Shown here: positions 27,292-38,300 of the stretch, piece by piece
How positions within the stretch are numbered: position 1 is the first letter of the stretch
How the letters are laid out: every line of letters begins with the position of its first letter
Assembly (NCBI GenBank): GCA_036015235.1
Contig: CP107926.1
Location: 2,232,001-2,296,000, forward strand
Length of the DNA: 64,000 bases
Origin: Streptomyces sp. NBC_00433
GTDB lineage: Bacteria; Actinomycetota; Actinomycetes; Streptomycetales; Streptomycetaceae
Direction: 5' to 3'
The notes under the pieces: model-generated
Told to the model about the DNA's origin: nothing
What the model saw: the letters and a program-made list of their open reading frames with translations, nothing else
Database searches by the model: none
Program-made: the position numbers and the translations under genes

Positions 27292-28040
27292 GGGTCTGTC
27301 CAGCGACTGGTGTAACTGGGTTTGTGTGGGTTAGCGGCGGCCGATGGAGAGTCGGCCGTCGAAGGCGATGTCGAAGGCTTGGAGTGCGGGCTTCCATCGC
27401 ATGGTCCAGCGTTTGCGTCCCTGGCCGGTGGGGTCCAGGCTCATGACGGCCATGTAGACGCACTTCAGGGCGGCTTGCTCGTTGGGGAAGTGCCCGCGGG
27501 CGCGGACGGCCTTGTGTATGCGGGCGTTGACCGACTCGATGGCGTTGGTGGTGCAGACGACCCGGCGGATCTCCGCGTCGAACTGGAGGAAGGGCACGAA
27601 CTCGGCCCAGGCGTTCGACCAGAGCCGCACGATCGCGGGGTATTTGGTGCCCCATTCCTCCTGGAATTCCAGGAACCTCTCCTCGGCCGCGTCCGAGGTC
27701 GGGGCGGTGTAGATCGGCTTGAGCGCGCGGGAGATATTGTCCCAGTCCTGGCGGGCCGCGTAGCGGAACGAGGCCCGCATGAGGTGCACGACACAGGTTT
27801 GCGTGATCGCCTGCGGCCAGACCGTCCCGATCGCGTCGGGCAGGCCTTTCAGCCCATCGCAGACGACCATGCACACGTCCTCGACACCGCGGTTGCGGAT
27901 CTCGGTCAGTACCTGGAGCCAGTACTTGGCTCCTCGCCGCCGTCGCCGGCCCACAGGCCGAGGATGTCGCGGGTGCCGTCGACGGTGACTGCGAGGGCGA
28001 CGTAGATCGGCCGGTTGGCGACCTGCCCGTCACGCACCTT
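27292..28040 (-). pseudogene. IS256-family transposase, C-terminal half, inverted copy with frameshift
   Basis: 749 bp corresponding to the 750-bp half-elements at 29733-30482 and 49791-50540, in opposite orientation to the first of these. One base is missing within GGCGAGG(G)AGCC near 27935, which breaks the frame between GDGGE and AKYWLQ. It starts at the IS256 terminal GGGTCTGT (27292) and stops exactly at the ISL3 end (28040). Catalytic residues of the N-terminal half are absent. Confidence 0.85.
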
Positions 28041-29732
28041 GGTTCTGTCGACGATCTTGTGATGTGGCTGGGTGCGTTCATCGGGTGAGGAGGACACGCT
28101 TGCGCAGGAGGTCGAGGCCGGCGCGTCCGAACATCTGCCGTTTGAGCATCTTGAGACGGTTGATGTTCCCTTCGACTGCGCCGGAGCTGTAGGGCAGGGT
28201 CAGCCCGTTGCGGACGGCGTCGTGGTCACGGCGGAGGTTGCGGGCGAACGACGCGATCGGGGTGAGGCTGTCGGTTTCGACGGTGTGGATCCACTCGTCG
28301 AGGTGGTCGCCTTCGCGGTGGGTCAGCATCATCGCGAACGCCCGGACGTGGCAGGTGAGCCTGTCGAGATCCTTGTTGCGGGACCGGAGGACGGCGAGCC
28401 TGTCCGCGTTCGCGCCGTCGAGGTGGTCGGGGTGGGTGGTGATCCACGTGGTGACCTCGCGGACCGACGGGGGCTTGGGGCCTGGGGCCGGCATGTGGCC
28501 GCGGTGTGAACGGTAGCGCCGCAGGTGCCGCTGGACCGCCAGTTCGCCGCCGGGGTAGCCGAGTTGCTGGATCTCCCGGAAGAGCTGGGCTGCGTTGCGG
28601 ATGCCCTCGTTCCAGCGCCGGTGGAGGTGGCCGGTGTAGGGATCGACCAGGTGAGCGCGCTGCAGGGTCTTCGCCGTCAGTTCCTCGACGGTGGCGGCGT
28701 TGACGAGCTTGCGGACCGTCGCCTGGTGCAGGCCGAGCTTGCGGCCGATCGCTGCCTTGGACAGCCCCTGAGCCCACAACTCGTGGGCTGCCGCGTGCTG
28801 GGCTTCGAGCCTGGCCACGATCTTCAGTTCGGGGTGGGGCTTGATGGTGTCCGGCTCAGCTTCGAGTCCGTCGGGTGCGGGTTGCTGGGCCGGTTCGGCC
28901 AGGTGCGGCTGGAGCACGCTGACCGTCTTCTCGACCGCCTGGCACAGGTTCTGCCACAGGTGGAAACGGTCGGCGACCTGCACGGCCTGCGGGGCGCCCT
29001 GGCGCGATCCTTCGCCGTAGCCGCTGGAGCGGTCCCGGCAGATCACCCGGACTTCGGGGTGCAGCCGCAGCCAGGCGGCCAGGTCCTCACCCTCCCGGCC
29101 GTCGAAGAGGTGAAGCGGGCGATGGGTCGCCATGTCGATCAGCACGGTGCCGTAGTGGCGGCCCTTGCGGAACGCGAAATCGTCGACGCCGAGCACCTCC
29201 ACGGCTCCGACGTCTGGCTCTGGCAGGGCTTTGACCAGCCTCAACAGGGTGTCCCTGCCGGTCGCAATGCCCGAGACCGCCGTCAGCCGGGCTCCAGCAC
29301 GGCCGGCGAGGGCGAGCCCGATCCGCGCCAGCAGCCCGAGCAGCAACGGGGTGAAGCGACTGTGCGGCCTGGTCAGGCCCTGGACCTGCTCGGCGAACGT
29401 GACCGCCGGACAAGCCGGGTTCCGGCATCGAAATCGGCGAACCTGCAGCTCAACGATCACACCGACGCCGCCCACTGCAACGTCTCGAAGGCTACGGACA
29501 TAGCGGCCGTGGACCCGACCAGACCACTGCCCGCACCGGCACCAGCCGCCCTCCACAGCCACCCGTGCCCTCAACACCACGGCAGCTGAGCCTCGTTCGA
29601 CCTCGTCGACGACAAGCGCGGATAGATGCGGGAACAACTGCTGCAAGAGATCACGAGAACACGCGGTGCATGATCGCGAACCACGACGGCCTGACGCTTC
29701 GCCGTCCGCATCACAAGATCGTCGACAGAACC
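28041..29732 (-). mobile_element. ISL3-family element, copy 1, 1,692 bp
   Basis: Perfect 24-bp TIRs beginning GGTTCTGTCGACGATCTTGT at 28041 and at the inverse end 29732. Its flanks are two IS256 C-terminal halves facing away from each other (CGCACCTT left, AAGGTCCG right), so there is no direct 8-bp duplication here, unlike copy 2. The same length as copy 2. Confidence 0.92.
28078..29646 (-). CDS. ISL3-family transposase, 522 aa
   Basis: Full-length: zinc-finger N-terminus (CRCGQWSGRVHG, RCRNPACP), HTH, and DDE_Tnp_ISL3 catalytic region (VEVLGVDDFAFRKGRHYGTV with Asp, VICRDRSSGYGEG with Asp, and SSGAVEGNINRLKMLKRQMF with Glu). Nearly identical to the copy at 48136-49704; I noticed one difference (LRLHPE here, LRQHPE there). 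Intact. Confidence 0.95.
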   Translation of the reverse strand: MQQLFPHLSALVVDEVERGSAAVVLRARVAVEGGWCRCGQWSGRVHGRYVRSLRDVAVGGVGVIVELQVRRFRCRNPACPAVTFAEQVQGLTRPHSRFTPLLLGLLARIGLALAGRAGARLTAVSGIATGRDTLLRLVKALPEPDVGAVEVLGVDDFAFRKGRHYGTVLIDMATHRPLHLFDGREGEDLAAWLRLHPEVRVICRDRSSGYGEGSRQGAPQAVQVADRFHLWQNLCQAVEKTVSVLQPHLAEPAQQPAPDGLEAEPDTIKPHPELKIVARLEAQHAAAHELWAQGLSKAAIGRKLGLHQATVRKLVNAATVEELTAKTLQRAHLVDPYTGHLHRRWNEGIRNAAQLFREIQQLGYPGGELAVQRHLRRYRSHRGHMPAPGPKPPSVREVTTWITTHPDHLDGANADRLAVLRSRNKDLDRLTCHVRAFAMMLTHREGDHLDEWIHTVETDSLTPIASFARNLRRDHDAVRNGLTLPYSSGAVEGNINRLKMLKRQMFGRAGLDLLRKRVLLTR

Positions 29733-30482
29733 AAGGTCCGCGACGGGCAGGTCGCCAACCGGCCGATCTACGTCGCCCTCGCGGTCACCGTCGACGGCAC
29801 CCGCGACATCCTCGGACTGTGGGCCGGCGACGGCGGCGAGGGCGCCAAATACTGGCTCCAAGTACTGACCGAGATCCGCAACCGCGGTGTCGAGGACGTC
29901 TGCATGGTCGTCTGCGACGGACTGAAAGGCCTGCCCGACGCCATCGGGACGGTCTGGCCGCAGACGATCACGCAGACCTGCGTCGTTCACCTCATGCGGG
30001 CGTCGTTCCGCTACGCGGCCCGCCAGGACTGGGACAAGATCTCCCGCGCGCTCAAGCCGATCTACACCGCACCCACCGTCGACGCGGCCGAAGAGCGGTT
30101 CCTGGAATTCCAGGAGGAATGGGGCACCAAATACCCTGCGATCGTGCGGCTCTGGTCGAACGCCTGGGCCGAGTTCGTGCCCTTCCTTCAGTTCGACGCC
30201 GAGATCCGCAGGGTCGTCTGCACCACCAACGCCATCGAGTCGGTCAACGCCCGCATACACAAGGCCGTCCGCGCCCGCGGTCACTTCCCCAACGAGCAAG
30301 CCGCCCTGAAGTGCGTCTACATGGCCGTCATGAGCCTGGACCCCACCGGCCAGGGACGCAAACGCTGGACCATGCGATGGAAGCCCGCACTCCAAGCCTT
30401 CGACATCGCCTTCGACGGCCGACTCTCCATCGGCCGCCGCTAACCCACACAAACCCAGTTACACCAGTCGCTGGACAGACCC
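29733..30482 (+). pseudogene. IS256-family transposase, C-terminal half (plus-strand copy)
   Basis: Reads KVRDGQVANRPIYVALAVTV ... SIGRR (stop at 30443), then the IS256 end ACACCAGTCGCTGGACAGAC. It keeps the later catalytic part (CDGLKGLPDAI, TTNAIESVNARI with Glu). The N-terminal half with the first catalytic Asp is missing at this locus, and the first residues of the open frame come from the ISL3 end. Confidence 0.88.
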
Positions 30483-30554
30483 GCTACCAGCCGTGCTGGA
30501 GCTGGGGCTGCCGAGGTGGCCGCGAATCACGGCCAGGCAGGTCCGGATCGATGG

Positions 30555-31730
30555 TCAGGGGTGAAGGCCGAGGTCGGCGGTGAGTGAGACGAGCGTTTCG
30601 TGGACCGTGGGTGCGGTCCGCATCTCAGCGGCGATCCGGCTGGCCGCCTTCCGGTACGACGGGTCGGCGAGAACGGTCTCGATGGCTGCTCGCAGGCGCG
30701 GAACGTCGGCGGGACCGGGCAGGCCCATGGCATCTGCGGGGCCGCCGGTGGGGAAGACAGCCAGTGCGGCGCCAGCTGCGTCGACGAGCCGCGCGTTGGT
30801 GGGCTGGTCGGCGAAGAGCGGCATGACGACCAGCGGGGTGCCGACCGCCAGCGCGCCATAGGTGGTGCCGGAGCCTCCGTGGCAGACCACTACCGAAGCG
30901 GCGGCCAGCACGTCCGGGGCCGAGACCCACTCCTCAACGTGGACATTGTCCGGCAGCGGTCCGATGGCGGACACGTCGGTGGCCCGGCCGCCGGAGAGCA
31001 GTACTCGCACAGGCAGCCCGGCCAGTGCCTCCACAGCCGCCCGGCATGCTGCAACGCCAGCCGGCATGCCTCCCGACACGGTGCCGAAGGTCACGTAAAC
31101 GAGAGGGTCCGCGCAGGCGCCCCACCAATCGGGCAGCGCTTTCGATGCGGCGACCGGGTGGACGGTCTCCCGGAAACGGCGGGTCACGGAGTACGGGGAC
31201 GGGTCCAGCAAGGCCGGGAAACGGGTCAGGTAAGGCGTCGCCTTCAGCCGCTCCACCAGGTGCTGGCCGTAGGGCTCCAACGCGGGTGCCGCGAGATCGA
31301 GCGAGTACGCCTCGATGTTCGCCGGCGAGGTCGCGACCTGGGCGTGCCGGATGCCGAGCCGTTCGGCGACCACCGTCGAGGCATATTCGCACGCATCGTG
31401 CAGCACCAGGTCGGGCCGCCACCGGCGGCATGCATCCTCAACGGCAGGAATCATTGCCGCAGTGCACAGCCGCCCGAACAGTTCCCGGTTGACCAGCACC
31501 GCTGCCTCTTCGCGGGATGCATAAGGCAGGCGGTCGCTGATCGCCGCCGTCTGGGCCTCTTCCGGCTCTGCCCCGGTCTGGAAAGGTATGCCCCTCTCCG
31601 TGAGCAGGCTCTCCAGCGGCGGCGGCACTACTGCAAGGACTTCGTCCCCACGAGCCATACAGACGTCGACGAAGGGCACCAGCGGGGTGAAGTGGCCCGT
31701 TCCCGCAGGCGAGGTGAAGAGTACGCGCAT
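30555..31730 (-). CDS. GT1-type glycosyltransferase, 391 aa
   Basis: Transfers sugar from an NDP-sugar to a small acceptor, as in macrolide and aromatic polyketide glycosylation. N-terminal acceptor domain starts MRVLFTSPAGTGHFTPLVPF. The C-terminal donor domain has the GT1 signature VVCHGGSGTTYGALAVGTPL followed by FADQPTNA (~290-320). Full length. ATG 31730. Isolated between IS elements with no sugar or polyketide genes, so either a resistance or detoxification glycosyltransferase or a leftover of a lost cluster. Confidence 0.88.
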   Translation of the reverse strand: MRVLFTSPAGTGHFTPLVPFVDVCMARGDEVLAVVPPPLESLLTERGIPFQTGAEPEEAQTAAISDRLPYASREEAAVLVNRELFGRLCTAAMIPAVEDACRRWRPDLVLHDACEYASTVVAERLGIRHAQVATSPANIEAYSLDLAAPALEPYGQHLVERLKATPYLTRFPALLDPSPYSVTRRFRETVHPVAASKALPDWWGACADPLVYVTFGTVSGGMPAGVAACRAAVEALAGLPVRVLLSGGRATDVSAIGPLPDNVHVEEWVSAPDVLAAASVVVCHGGSGTTYGALAVGTPLVVMPLFADQPTNARLVDAAGAALAVFPTGGPADAMGLPGPADVPRLRAAIETVLADPSYRKAASRIAAEMRTAPTVHETLVSLTADLGLHP

Positions 31731-31757
31731 GGCCCGAGCCTAGGGAACCAGAGCATC

Positions 31758-32904
31758 GAGCGGGTGGCATTTTCGGCTCAACCGTACGCGCTCAGGCCCG
31801 TGCTGACGAAGCAGCCATCGACCAGGTCGGGGCGGTACTGGATCTGCTTGAGCTTGCGTTTCACCGCGCGGGTGACCTGGCTGAGGTCGGCTGCGGCAAG
31901 GTTGCCGATGTCGCGCTTGACCAGGGACCAGACGCCCTCCTGCGGGTTCAGGTCCGGGGCGTAGGTCGGTAGCTGGAAGACAGTGAGCCAAGCGGTGTTG
32001 GCCTCGAAGAACTCCCGCAGCGGCGCGACCAGGTGCATGCGCAGGTTGTCCCACACCAGGACGATGGGTCCGCCGAGCTGGGTATGGGCACGGACGATCA
32101 GGTCGCGGTAGTCCTTCCAGCCGAAGCCCTTCGGTTCGTCCTTGCGGCCCCGGTACTCGCGGATCGCGTAGATCAGCCGGGACCGCTCGCCACGCTTGTA
32201 GCAGGTCATCCCCGCCATGGAGACCCGGCCCGAGCCGCGTCCGCGCACGCGGACGACCGGGGTGATGCCCTGGCGGCCCCAGGTCCTGGCGCGCGGCGGT
32301 GTCATCGACTGGCCGGCCTCGTCCTCGAAGACCACCCAGGCGTTGTTCACCGCCGCGGTGCTCTTCCCCGCGGCCAGACCTCCCGCTTCCACAGCTCCAC
32401 CGCGTCGTCGTCGCGTTCGATCCCGCGCCGGGCGGGCTGCTGCCAGGACCAGCCGTGCCGCCGCAGCAGCTGCCACGCGCCCTCCACGGTGTACGAGACG
32501 TGGAACAGGCGGCCGATCATCGTCTTCACCCGGGCCAGCGTCCACCGCTGGTCCGTCCAGCCGTGGGCCAGCGGGCCGCGCTCCAACTCCCGTTCCAATC
32601 TGGCTATCTGCGTGTCGGCCAGCCGTGGCCGGCCAGGCGATCCCTTCAACGCCACCCCGGCCACGCCCTCCTCGCGCCACTGGCGCCGCCAGCGTTCCAC
32701 CGACCGCTCCGAGACCCGCAACGCGGCAGCGATCTCCCGGTTCTTCTCGCCAGCCTCGAAGCCAGTCACGGCCTGGAGCCGAATCCGCTCTCGCCCGGCC
32801 CTCTCGGCGTCGGTCAAGCCGCCGCCCTGCGGATATCTCACCCAACCGGGACTACCGAAGCCAACCGCACACTGTCCGGCGAACGGCCCGACATCACCCG
32901 ATTA
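31758..32904 (-). mobile_element. IS630-family element (ends approximate)
   Basis: A transposase in two frames bordered by weakly matching ends (CGGGTGGCAT near 31768 and CGGGTGATGT read inward from about 32898). The TA target duplication expected for the family cannot be placed with certainty. Its right side truncates an integrase gene. Confidence 0.65.
31778..32841 (-). pseudogene. IS630-family transposase, two overlapping frames
   Basis: The first frame (32841-32347) gives the HTH half (GVALKGSPGRPRLADTQIAR, HVSYTVEGAWQLLRRHGWSW). The second gives the DDE half: VVFEDEAGQS (Asp), IVLVWDNLRMH (Asp) and YAPDLNPQEGVWSLVKR (Glu), ending at 31778. The switch must occur near GCCGCGGGGAAGAGC around 32370. 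It may be a disabling frameshift or programmed frameshifting, which occurs in some IS630-type elements. Confidence 0.75.
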
Positions 32905-32917
32905 AGTTCAGTACTGA

Positions 32918-33658
32918 CACGTCCTCGACCCGATCCTCAAAGGATGGCTGGCGAACGGCATCGAGAGCCTGCGCGAGATCACCCAGGAAGACATCAAGCG
33001 GGCCATCGCCACCCGCAAGGGAACGCCGGCCCGCTCGATCCACATCGTCCTGCGGAACGTCTTCCGGGCTCTTCGGCAGGAGGGCATGATCTTCCGCGAC
33101 CCCACCCGGGGCCTCGTCTTCTCAGGGATCAACAAGACTCCGCCTTCCGTGCCCTCGGACCGGCTGGCCTGCGTCCTCAGTCATGCGCAGAACGACTTTC
33201 AGCGCTTCGTGATGGTGCTGGTCTGCGTGCACGCGCTCAGCGGCACCGACATGCGCCACCTACTACTCACCGACTTCGACCTGTCCCGTGAGCGCCTCAT
33301 CGTGCGGCGCCCCGGCAAACGGCACATCATCTACCTGGACGAACTCACCTACCGCTGCGCCTCCGCGTGGCTGCGTGAACGTCACCACCGCTGGCCCGTG
33401 ACGACCAACCCACATCTGCTGATTAACCGATGGACCGCGGTAGACACCACCCACTCGCCCATCAGCACCGCCTTCGCCGCCATCTTCCGGCCCACCGGAC
33501 TCACGATGCCGACGCTGCGGCAGGACCGGATCCGCGACGAGGCATTCGAGGTCAACGACCCGCTCCACTTGATGCGGTTGTTCGGCATCTCCTCGCAGAC
33601 CGCTATGCGTTACGTAACCGCCGCCCACCCCGAGCACACCTCGAAGCTGCCTCGGTGA
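32918..33658 (+). pseudogene. Site-specific integrase, N-terminally truncated
   Basis: The open frame begins just after the IS630 end, with no start (HVLDPILKGWLANGIESLRE), and has an integrase-type core. VHALSGTDMRHLLLTDFDL sits where tyrosine recombinases have the first catalytic Arg region, and the end is LFGISSQTAMRYVTAAHPEH. The Arg/His/Tyr set is incomplete by eye. Probably the remnant of a Streptomyces integrase-like gene, with its 5' part lost at the IS630 junction. Confidence 0.65.
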
Positions 33659-34006
33659 CGCTCGGCACTCAGCCCGGCGTACCGGATACACCGCCGGTGC
33701 CTGCGGACATCGGAAGGCCGGGGACCTTCCGTGCTGATCTTCACTCCCCTGGGGCGCGTCATCCGGGATGAACGCACAACAGGCTTACCACCATCGCCCT
33801 GCCGGATACGTTGTCCCGACCGACCAACGAGATCGGTCTGGCCCTGTCGGCTGACGGATCTGATACTGGACGCGCGAGGCGAAACAGCCCACCGGAACCC
33901 GCCAGCTGACTCCCGATGGCTGCGCCCTCGGCGCTGTGCCGCACAGACAAGCCACGGTTGTATACCATGGCCTGGAACAACACGCGTCGAGGCTCTTCCG
34001 GACGGT
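33659..34006. other. Intergenic stretch
   Basis: 348 bp between the integrase remnant and the membrane-protein gene (convergent). Nothing coding-like; a short inverted repeat GGAAGG...CCTTCC near 33711-33730 is the only structure seen. Confidence 0.4.
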
Positions 34007-34816
34007 TCAACCGCCGCCCTTGCGAAGGATGTCATCGATCCTTCGTCCCTCTGCCTCGGTCATGCCTCCGCCGCCCAGGGGGACGCCCAACGCATCTGCA
34101 AGAGCGCGGTGATGAACATCGATAACCCCCTCGACGAGGGTCGCGAACTCCTCTAGGCCGGATCGAGCACGGCTCCATGACGTGAGTGCGACACAGGCCG
34201 CGGTCACGAGGGCGGGCCACCAAAAGACCCCGGCGATCCCATACAGGCAGCTCCAGCCGGCGAGGGTGACCGCCTCGGCGAAGCCCATCCGCGCCTCCAC
34301 GACAGGACGGCGTACGTCATCGCCCACCAGCAGCCACAGGCGGGGCCAGGCCGTCGCCGCGTCGAACCAGTACTGTGCGCGGACTCGCGCCTCGATGAGC
34401 CGTACCCGGTCACTCATCCAGGTCGGGCGCTGCGGAAGGTATGCCTCCACCGGCGAGATGCCGTTCCGCCGGGCGGCTCGCAGGGTGCGCGCGCGGCGCC
34501 TTCCGCCGTGGCCCGGCCTGGTGCGCAGCCACCACCGCTCGACCGCCCTGCCCAGTTCGCCAGCCACAGTACCGGCGAGGCCGGCGGCGAGCAGCGCCAA
34601 CCCGGCGGCCACCGCCGCGCGCGCCGGGCGGCGGTGAGCCGCGCGCGCCAGGCGATCCACCCAGTCGGCCAGCTCGCCGACGTCGAGGGCGTGGCCGTGG
34701 CCGAGATGGCAGCCCGCCGCCGTCAGGGCGACCAGCAGCAGCCCCGGCAGGAGCACCGCCGTGACCCAGCGGCTGCTGACGTGCTTGCCGACCTCAGAGA
34801 GGATGCCGGTCACCAT
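34007..34816 (-). CDS. Membrane protein of unknown function, 269 aa
   Basis: Three or more predicted membrane segments: ~17-36 (WVTAVLLPGLLLVALTAAGC), ~67-87 (AAVAAGLALLAAGLAGTVAG) and ~190-220 (AGWSCLYGIAGVFWWPALVT). A basic cytoplasmic-type loop lies between the second and third. The C-terminus is soluble (VEGVIDVHHRALADALGVPL). Six bp downstream of the Cys-rich gene and in the same direction, so probably one operon, divergent from the CHAT gene. The association with a CHAT protein suggests a membrane partner (inference). Confidence 0.65.
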   Translation of the reverse strand: MVTGILSEVGKHVSSRWVTAVLLPGLLLVALTAAGCHLGHGHALDVGELADWVDRLARAAHRRPARAAVAAGLALLAAGLAGTVAGELGRAVERWWLRTRPGHGGRRRARTLRAARRNGISPVEAYLPQRPTWMSDRVRLIEARVRAQYWFDAATAWPRLWLLVGDDVRRPVVEARMGFAEAVTLAGWSCLYGIAGVFWWPALVTAACVALTSWSRARSGLEEFATLVEGVIDVHHRALADALGVPLGGGGMTEAEGRRIDDILRKGGG

Positions 34817-34822
34817 GGCACA

Positions 34823-35200
34823 TCACGCCTTCGGCGCCATCGACGCGCCGAAGGCGTGGCACACGGGCGTGTGCCCTTGCGCGTCGCGCCCGGCCGTACG
34901 GTCGCACTTGCCGAGCGGACACCCGTAGCGGCCCGCGCTCACCGTGGGTGTCCGCGGGGCGCCCGGAAATCCGGCCAGGTTCAGCAGGCTGCGGCCGGAC
35001 CAGCTCCGTTCAGTCTCGGCATCCCCGTCCTGCAACCACTTGCGCACCGCACGCTGGGCGGAGCCGCCGTCGCGGACTCTGGCCGCGTCGCGCTCGAGGC
35101 GCTCGGCCACACCGGTGGCCCGCGCCTGGTCCCGCAGACCCGGCAGGCGCGCGCACCACAGCGCCAGGGCCTCGGCTTCTGTCAGCTCCTCGGCTGCCAC
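34823..35200 (-). CDS. Small Cys-containing protein, 125 aa, partner of the membrane/CHAT genes
   Basis: N-terminal helical part (LTEAEALALWCARLPGLRDQ ... RKWLQDG) and a C-terminal short motif YGCPLGKCDRTAGRDAQGHT followed by VCHAFG, which could hold a metal ion (C-x4-C...C-H). Similar small proteins are, from memory, found next to CHAT genes in Streptomyces. No enzymatic function is recognised. Confidence 0.6.
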   Translation of the reverse strand: MAAEELTEAEALALWCARLPGLRDQARATGVAERLERDAARVRDGGSAQRAVRKWLQDGDAETERSWSGRSLLNLAGFPGAPRTPTVSAGRYGCPLGKCDRTAGRDAQGHTPVCHAFGASMAPKA

Positions 35201-35337
35201 TCAACCGCCCCTCTTTTTAGGTCCGTTGGACGCTCCGCAGGGGAGATTACCCGCCGGTCGACACCGGGCGCGCCGGGGTGGCCTGCCGCACCCAGCCGTG
35301 GCTATCGTGACGGTGAGGGCGAAGGGGGCGATGCGGC

Positions 35338-38300
35338 ATGGGCCAGCGGGGGAACAGTCCCGAGCAGAGGATCGAGCACGCCGTCCGAGAGTACGCCCGC
35401 ACGGGCCGTACCGCCGAGGTCGAAGATCCCCAACGCACCGCGGACACGGAACGGTTGCTGAACGAGGTCGCAGTCGAACCGAGGTGCTCCCCCGCCCGGC
35501 GGCGCGCGTTGCATCTCGCCGGATGGCTCTGCCTGGCCCGGCACGGCGGCTTCGCCGGACAGCGAGAACTCCCGGATCTCCCCACCACCGTCACACTGCT
35601 CGGCCTGCTGCACGACGTGAATCCGGAACTGGTCGGTGGCCGTCTGTGGGAGCTGGCCGTGGAGTTCGGCGCCGATCCGGACAGCCGGGCGCAGGCCGCC
35701 CTGACTTTGCTGGTGCGTGCTTTAGAGGCCAGCACCGATCCGCTCCTCTGTCTCACCGCTCTGGAGCGCGCCCTGGACGAGGTCCCGCCGGGTCATCCAA
35801 GGAGGGCGGAATACCACCTGCTCGCCGCCCGTGGGTGGTTGGAGCGGCACGGACTGACCGGAGACAGCACCGATTTGTCGAAAGCCGTGGCGCTGGGCCG
35901 TGGGGCACTGCAACTGACCGAACCCGAGGACCCCGAGCGCGTCGACGTCCTGAAGGCCGTGTGCGCGAGCCTGACCAGGCTCATGGACCAGCAGGAGACC
36001 GCTGAGATCGTCAGAGTCGCTGTGGAGATGTGCCGCAAGCTCCTGTCCGTCGCCCCGGTCGGTGGAAAGGACCATACCGGTGCCGAACTTTCGCTGAGCG
36101 GCGTCCTGCTCCGCCGGTTCGAGCACACGCAGGCGGTGGCCGACCTGGACGAGGCCGTGGACATCCTGCGCCGGGGCACGGAACGGGAACGACGGGCCGG
36201 CGGCGCACGTCCTGAGCCGCTGGTCAACCTTGGTCTCGCGCTCCACGAACGCTACCGACTCACGCGCGTCGTCGAGGATCTCGAGGAAGCGATCACGGTC
36301 TTCGATGCGGCCGCGCGCTTGGCCGTCCGCCGCGACAAGGCGCACGCGTCGTCCTTGCGCGCGGACGTGCGGGTGCTGGAGGGGCAGCGCGCATCGGTGC
36401 CGCGGTCGGCCGCCGTACCGCGCCCGGCCCCGCCGACGGCGCAGAGCCGCCTGGAGGAGGGCACCCGGCTGATCGAGCGGTGGAAGGCAGACGACGATCT
36501 GCTCTGCCGCGACCGGGCGATCGAGCTGCTGGGCCCGGTGCTGCGGGAGCTGCCCGAGGACCATCCCGATCTGGCGGTGTGCAGCGGGTATCTGGGCTAC
36601 GCGCTGCTGAGGCGCTATCGCTACGGAGGACTCGACCCGGCGGACCTTGCCGCCGCCGAGGAGGCGATCCACCGGGCGGTACGGACATGCCGACCGGACA
36701 GCCCAAACCTGGCGGGATGCCTCACCCTGCAGGCTGAGGCCGCATACTGCCAATACCAGCGCTCCTTCGCAGCGGAGGACCTGGACGCCGCCATCGCCGC
36801 GCTGCGTCGGCTGCTGTCCCTCGCCCCGCCGTCCGAGCGAGACTACTGGCAGGCGCTGCACAACCTCGGCTCGCATCTGGCCGTGCGGTACGACAGCACC
36901 GCTGCGCTGTCCGACGCAGACGAGGCAATCGAGCTGCTGCGGCACTCCCTGAGCGTGGCAGGACCCTCCGTGGAGGACCCCGGCCACACCGCTCTGCGAC
37001 TGGGAGAGGCCCTCCTCCGGCGCGCTCGCGACACCGAGGCGCCGCACGACCTCGACGAGGCCCGCGACAGCCTGTCGACGGCCCTGCGACTGCTGCCCTC
37101 AGGAGATCCGCGCCGAAAGCGGGCACAGCAGCAGCTGGACGATGCGGTCCAACGGCGGGAGGAGGAGCGCAGAGCGTTCAAGGAAACCGTCCTGCCCGTG
37201 CTGCGCCGTTCGACATTCGACTCGGGCCCCGACGACCGGCCCACGGTGCCGCCCGAGGCAGCGGCGCGGGATCCCCAGGTCGCGGTGCAGTACCAGAATG
37301 TCCTCGCAGAGGCGCGGCTGAGCTTCGAGCGGACCGGTGACGCGTCCGCGCTCACGGCCGGCATCGCCACCGGTCGCCGCCTCCTCGCCGCGCTACCAGC
37401 CCACCACCCGGAACGCGCACAGGCCGCCACCGTGTTCGGCGCACTGCTCCTGCGCCGCTTCGAGCAGCACGGCGACCGGAAGGACATCGACGACGCGATC
37501 GAGCACCTGACATACGGCGCCTACGGACCGCTGCCCAACGTGCAGCAGCTGCGAAACATGCTGAAGCAGCCGGACGCGGACGTGCAGGAGCTACGACGGC
37601 ACTTCGGCACCCAGCTCGACGCGTTACTGAAGCTGAGCCGTCCTCGGGGCAGCGAGCTGTCCACCCTGGCCGGGGCCCACCTGCGCCGCTTCGAGCACGA
37701 CGGCGGCGGCGACGACCTGAACAAGGCCGTCCATGCCACCCGCCGGGCGGTCGAGGTGACGCCTCCCCATGATGCCGCCGAACGCCGCACCCACCTCCAG
37801 ACTCTGGGAATGACGCTGCTCCGGCGCTACGAGCACACCGGCAACCGCGCCGACCTCGACCGGGCGATCGACCTGGGGCGCCAGGCCCTCGTCCTCGCCC
37901 GCCGCATGACCTCGGCGACGGACGATCAACTGACCTCGCTGGGAGCCCTGTGCAACCGGCTACGAACCCGCTTCCTGCTCACCCGCGACGCCTCCGACCT
38001 CGACGAGGCCGTCGCCCTCGGCACCGAGGCGACAGTCCTGACGCAAGACGGCCGGATCGAGCCGATCAGCAGGCAAAATCTCGCCCTGGCCCTGTGGAGC
38101 CGATCGCTGCTGCGTGACAACCCGGCCGACCTCGACGCTGCGATCGGCCACGCCGAGGCCGTGGTCGACGCCCCGAACGCCTCAACCCGGCAGCGCACCC
38201 ACACGTTGCTGACGCTGGCGAACATGCTCGCCACCCGCAGCGAGCGGGGCGATACGGAGTCTCGCCCAAACGACGCGGACCGTAGTCTCGCCCTGTACCG

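Noticed and set aside
28525..29589. 354-codon plus-strand frame opposite the ISL3 transposase (also at 48583-49647)
   Set aside because: GC-driven antisense frame; the minus strand encodes a well-known full-length transposase.
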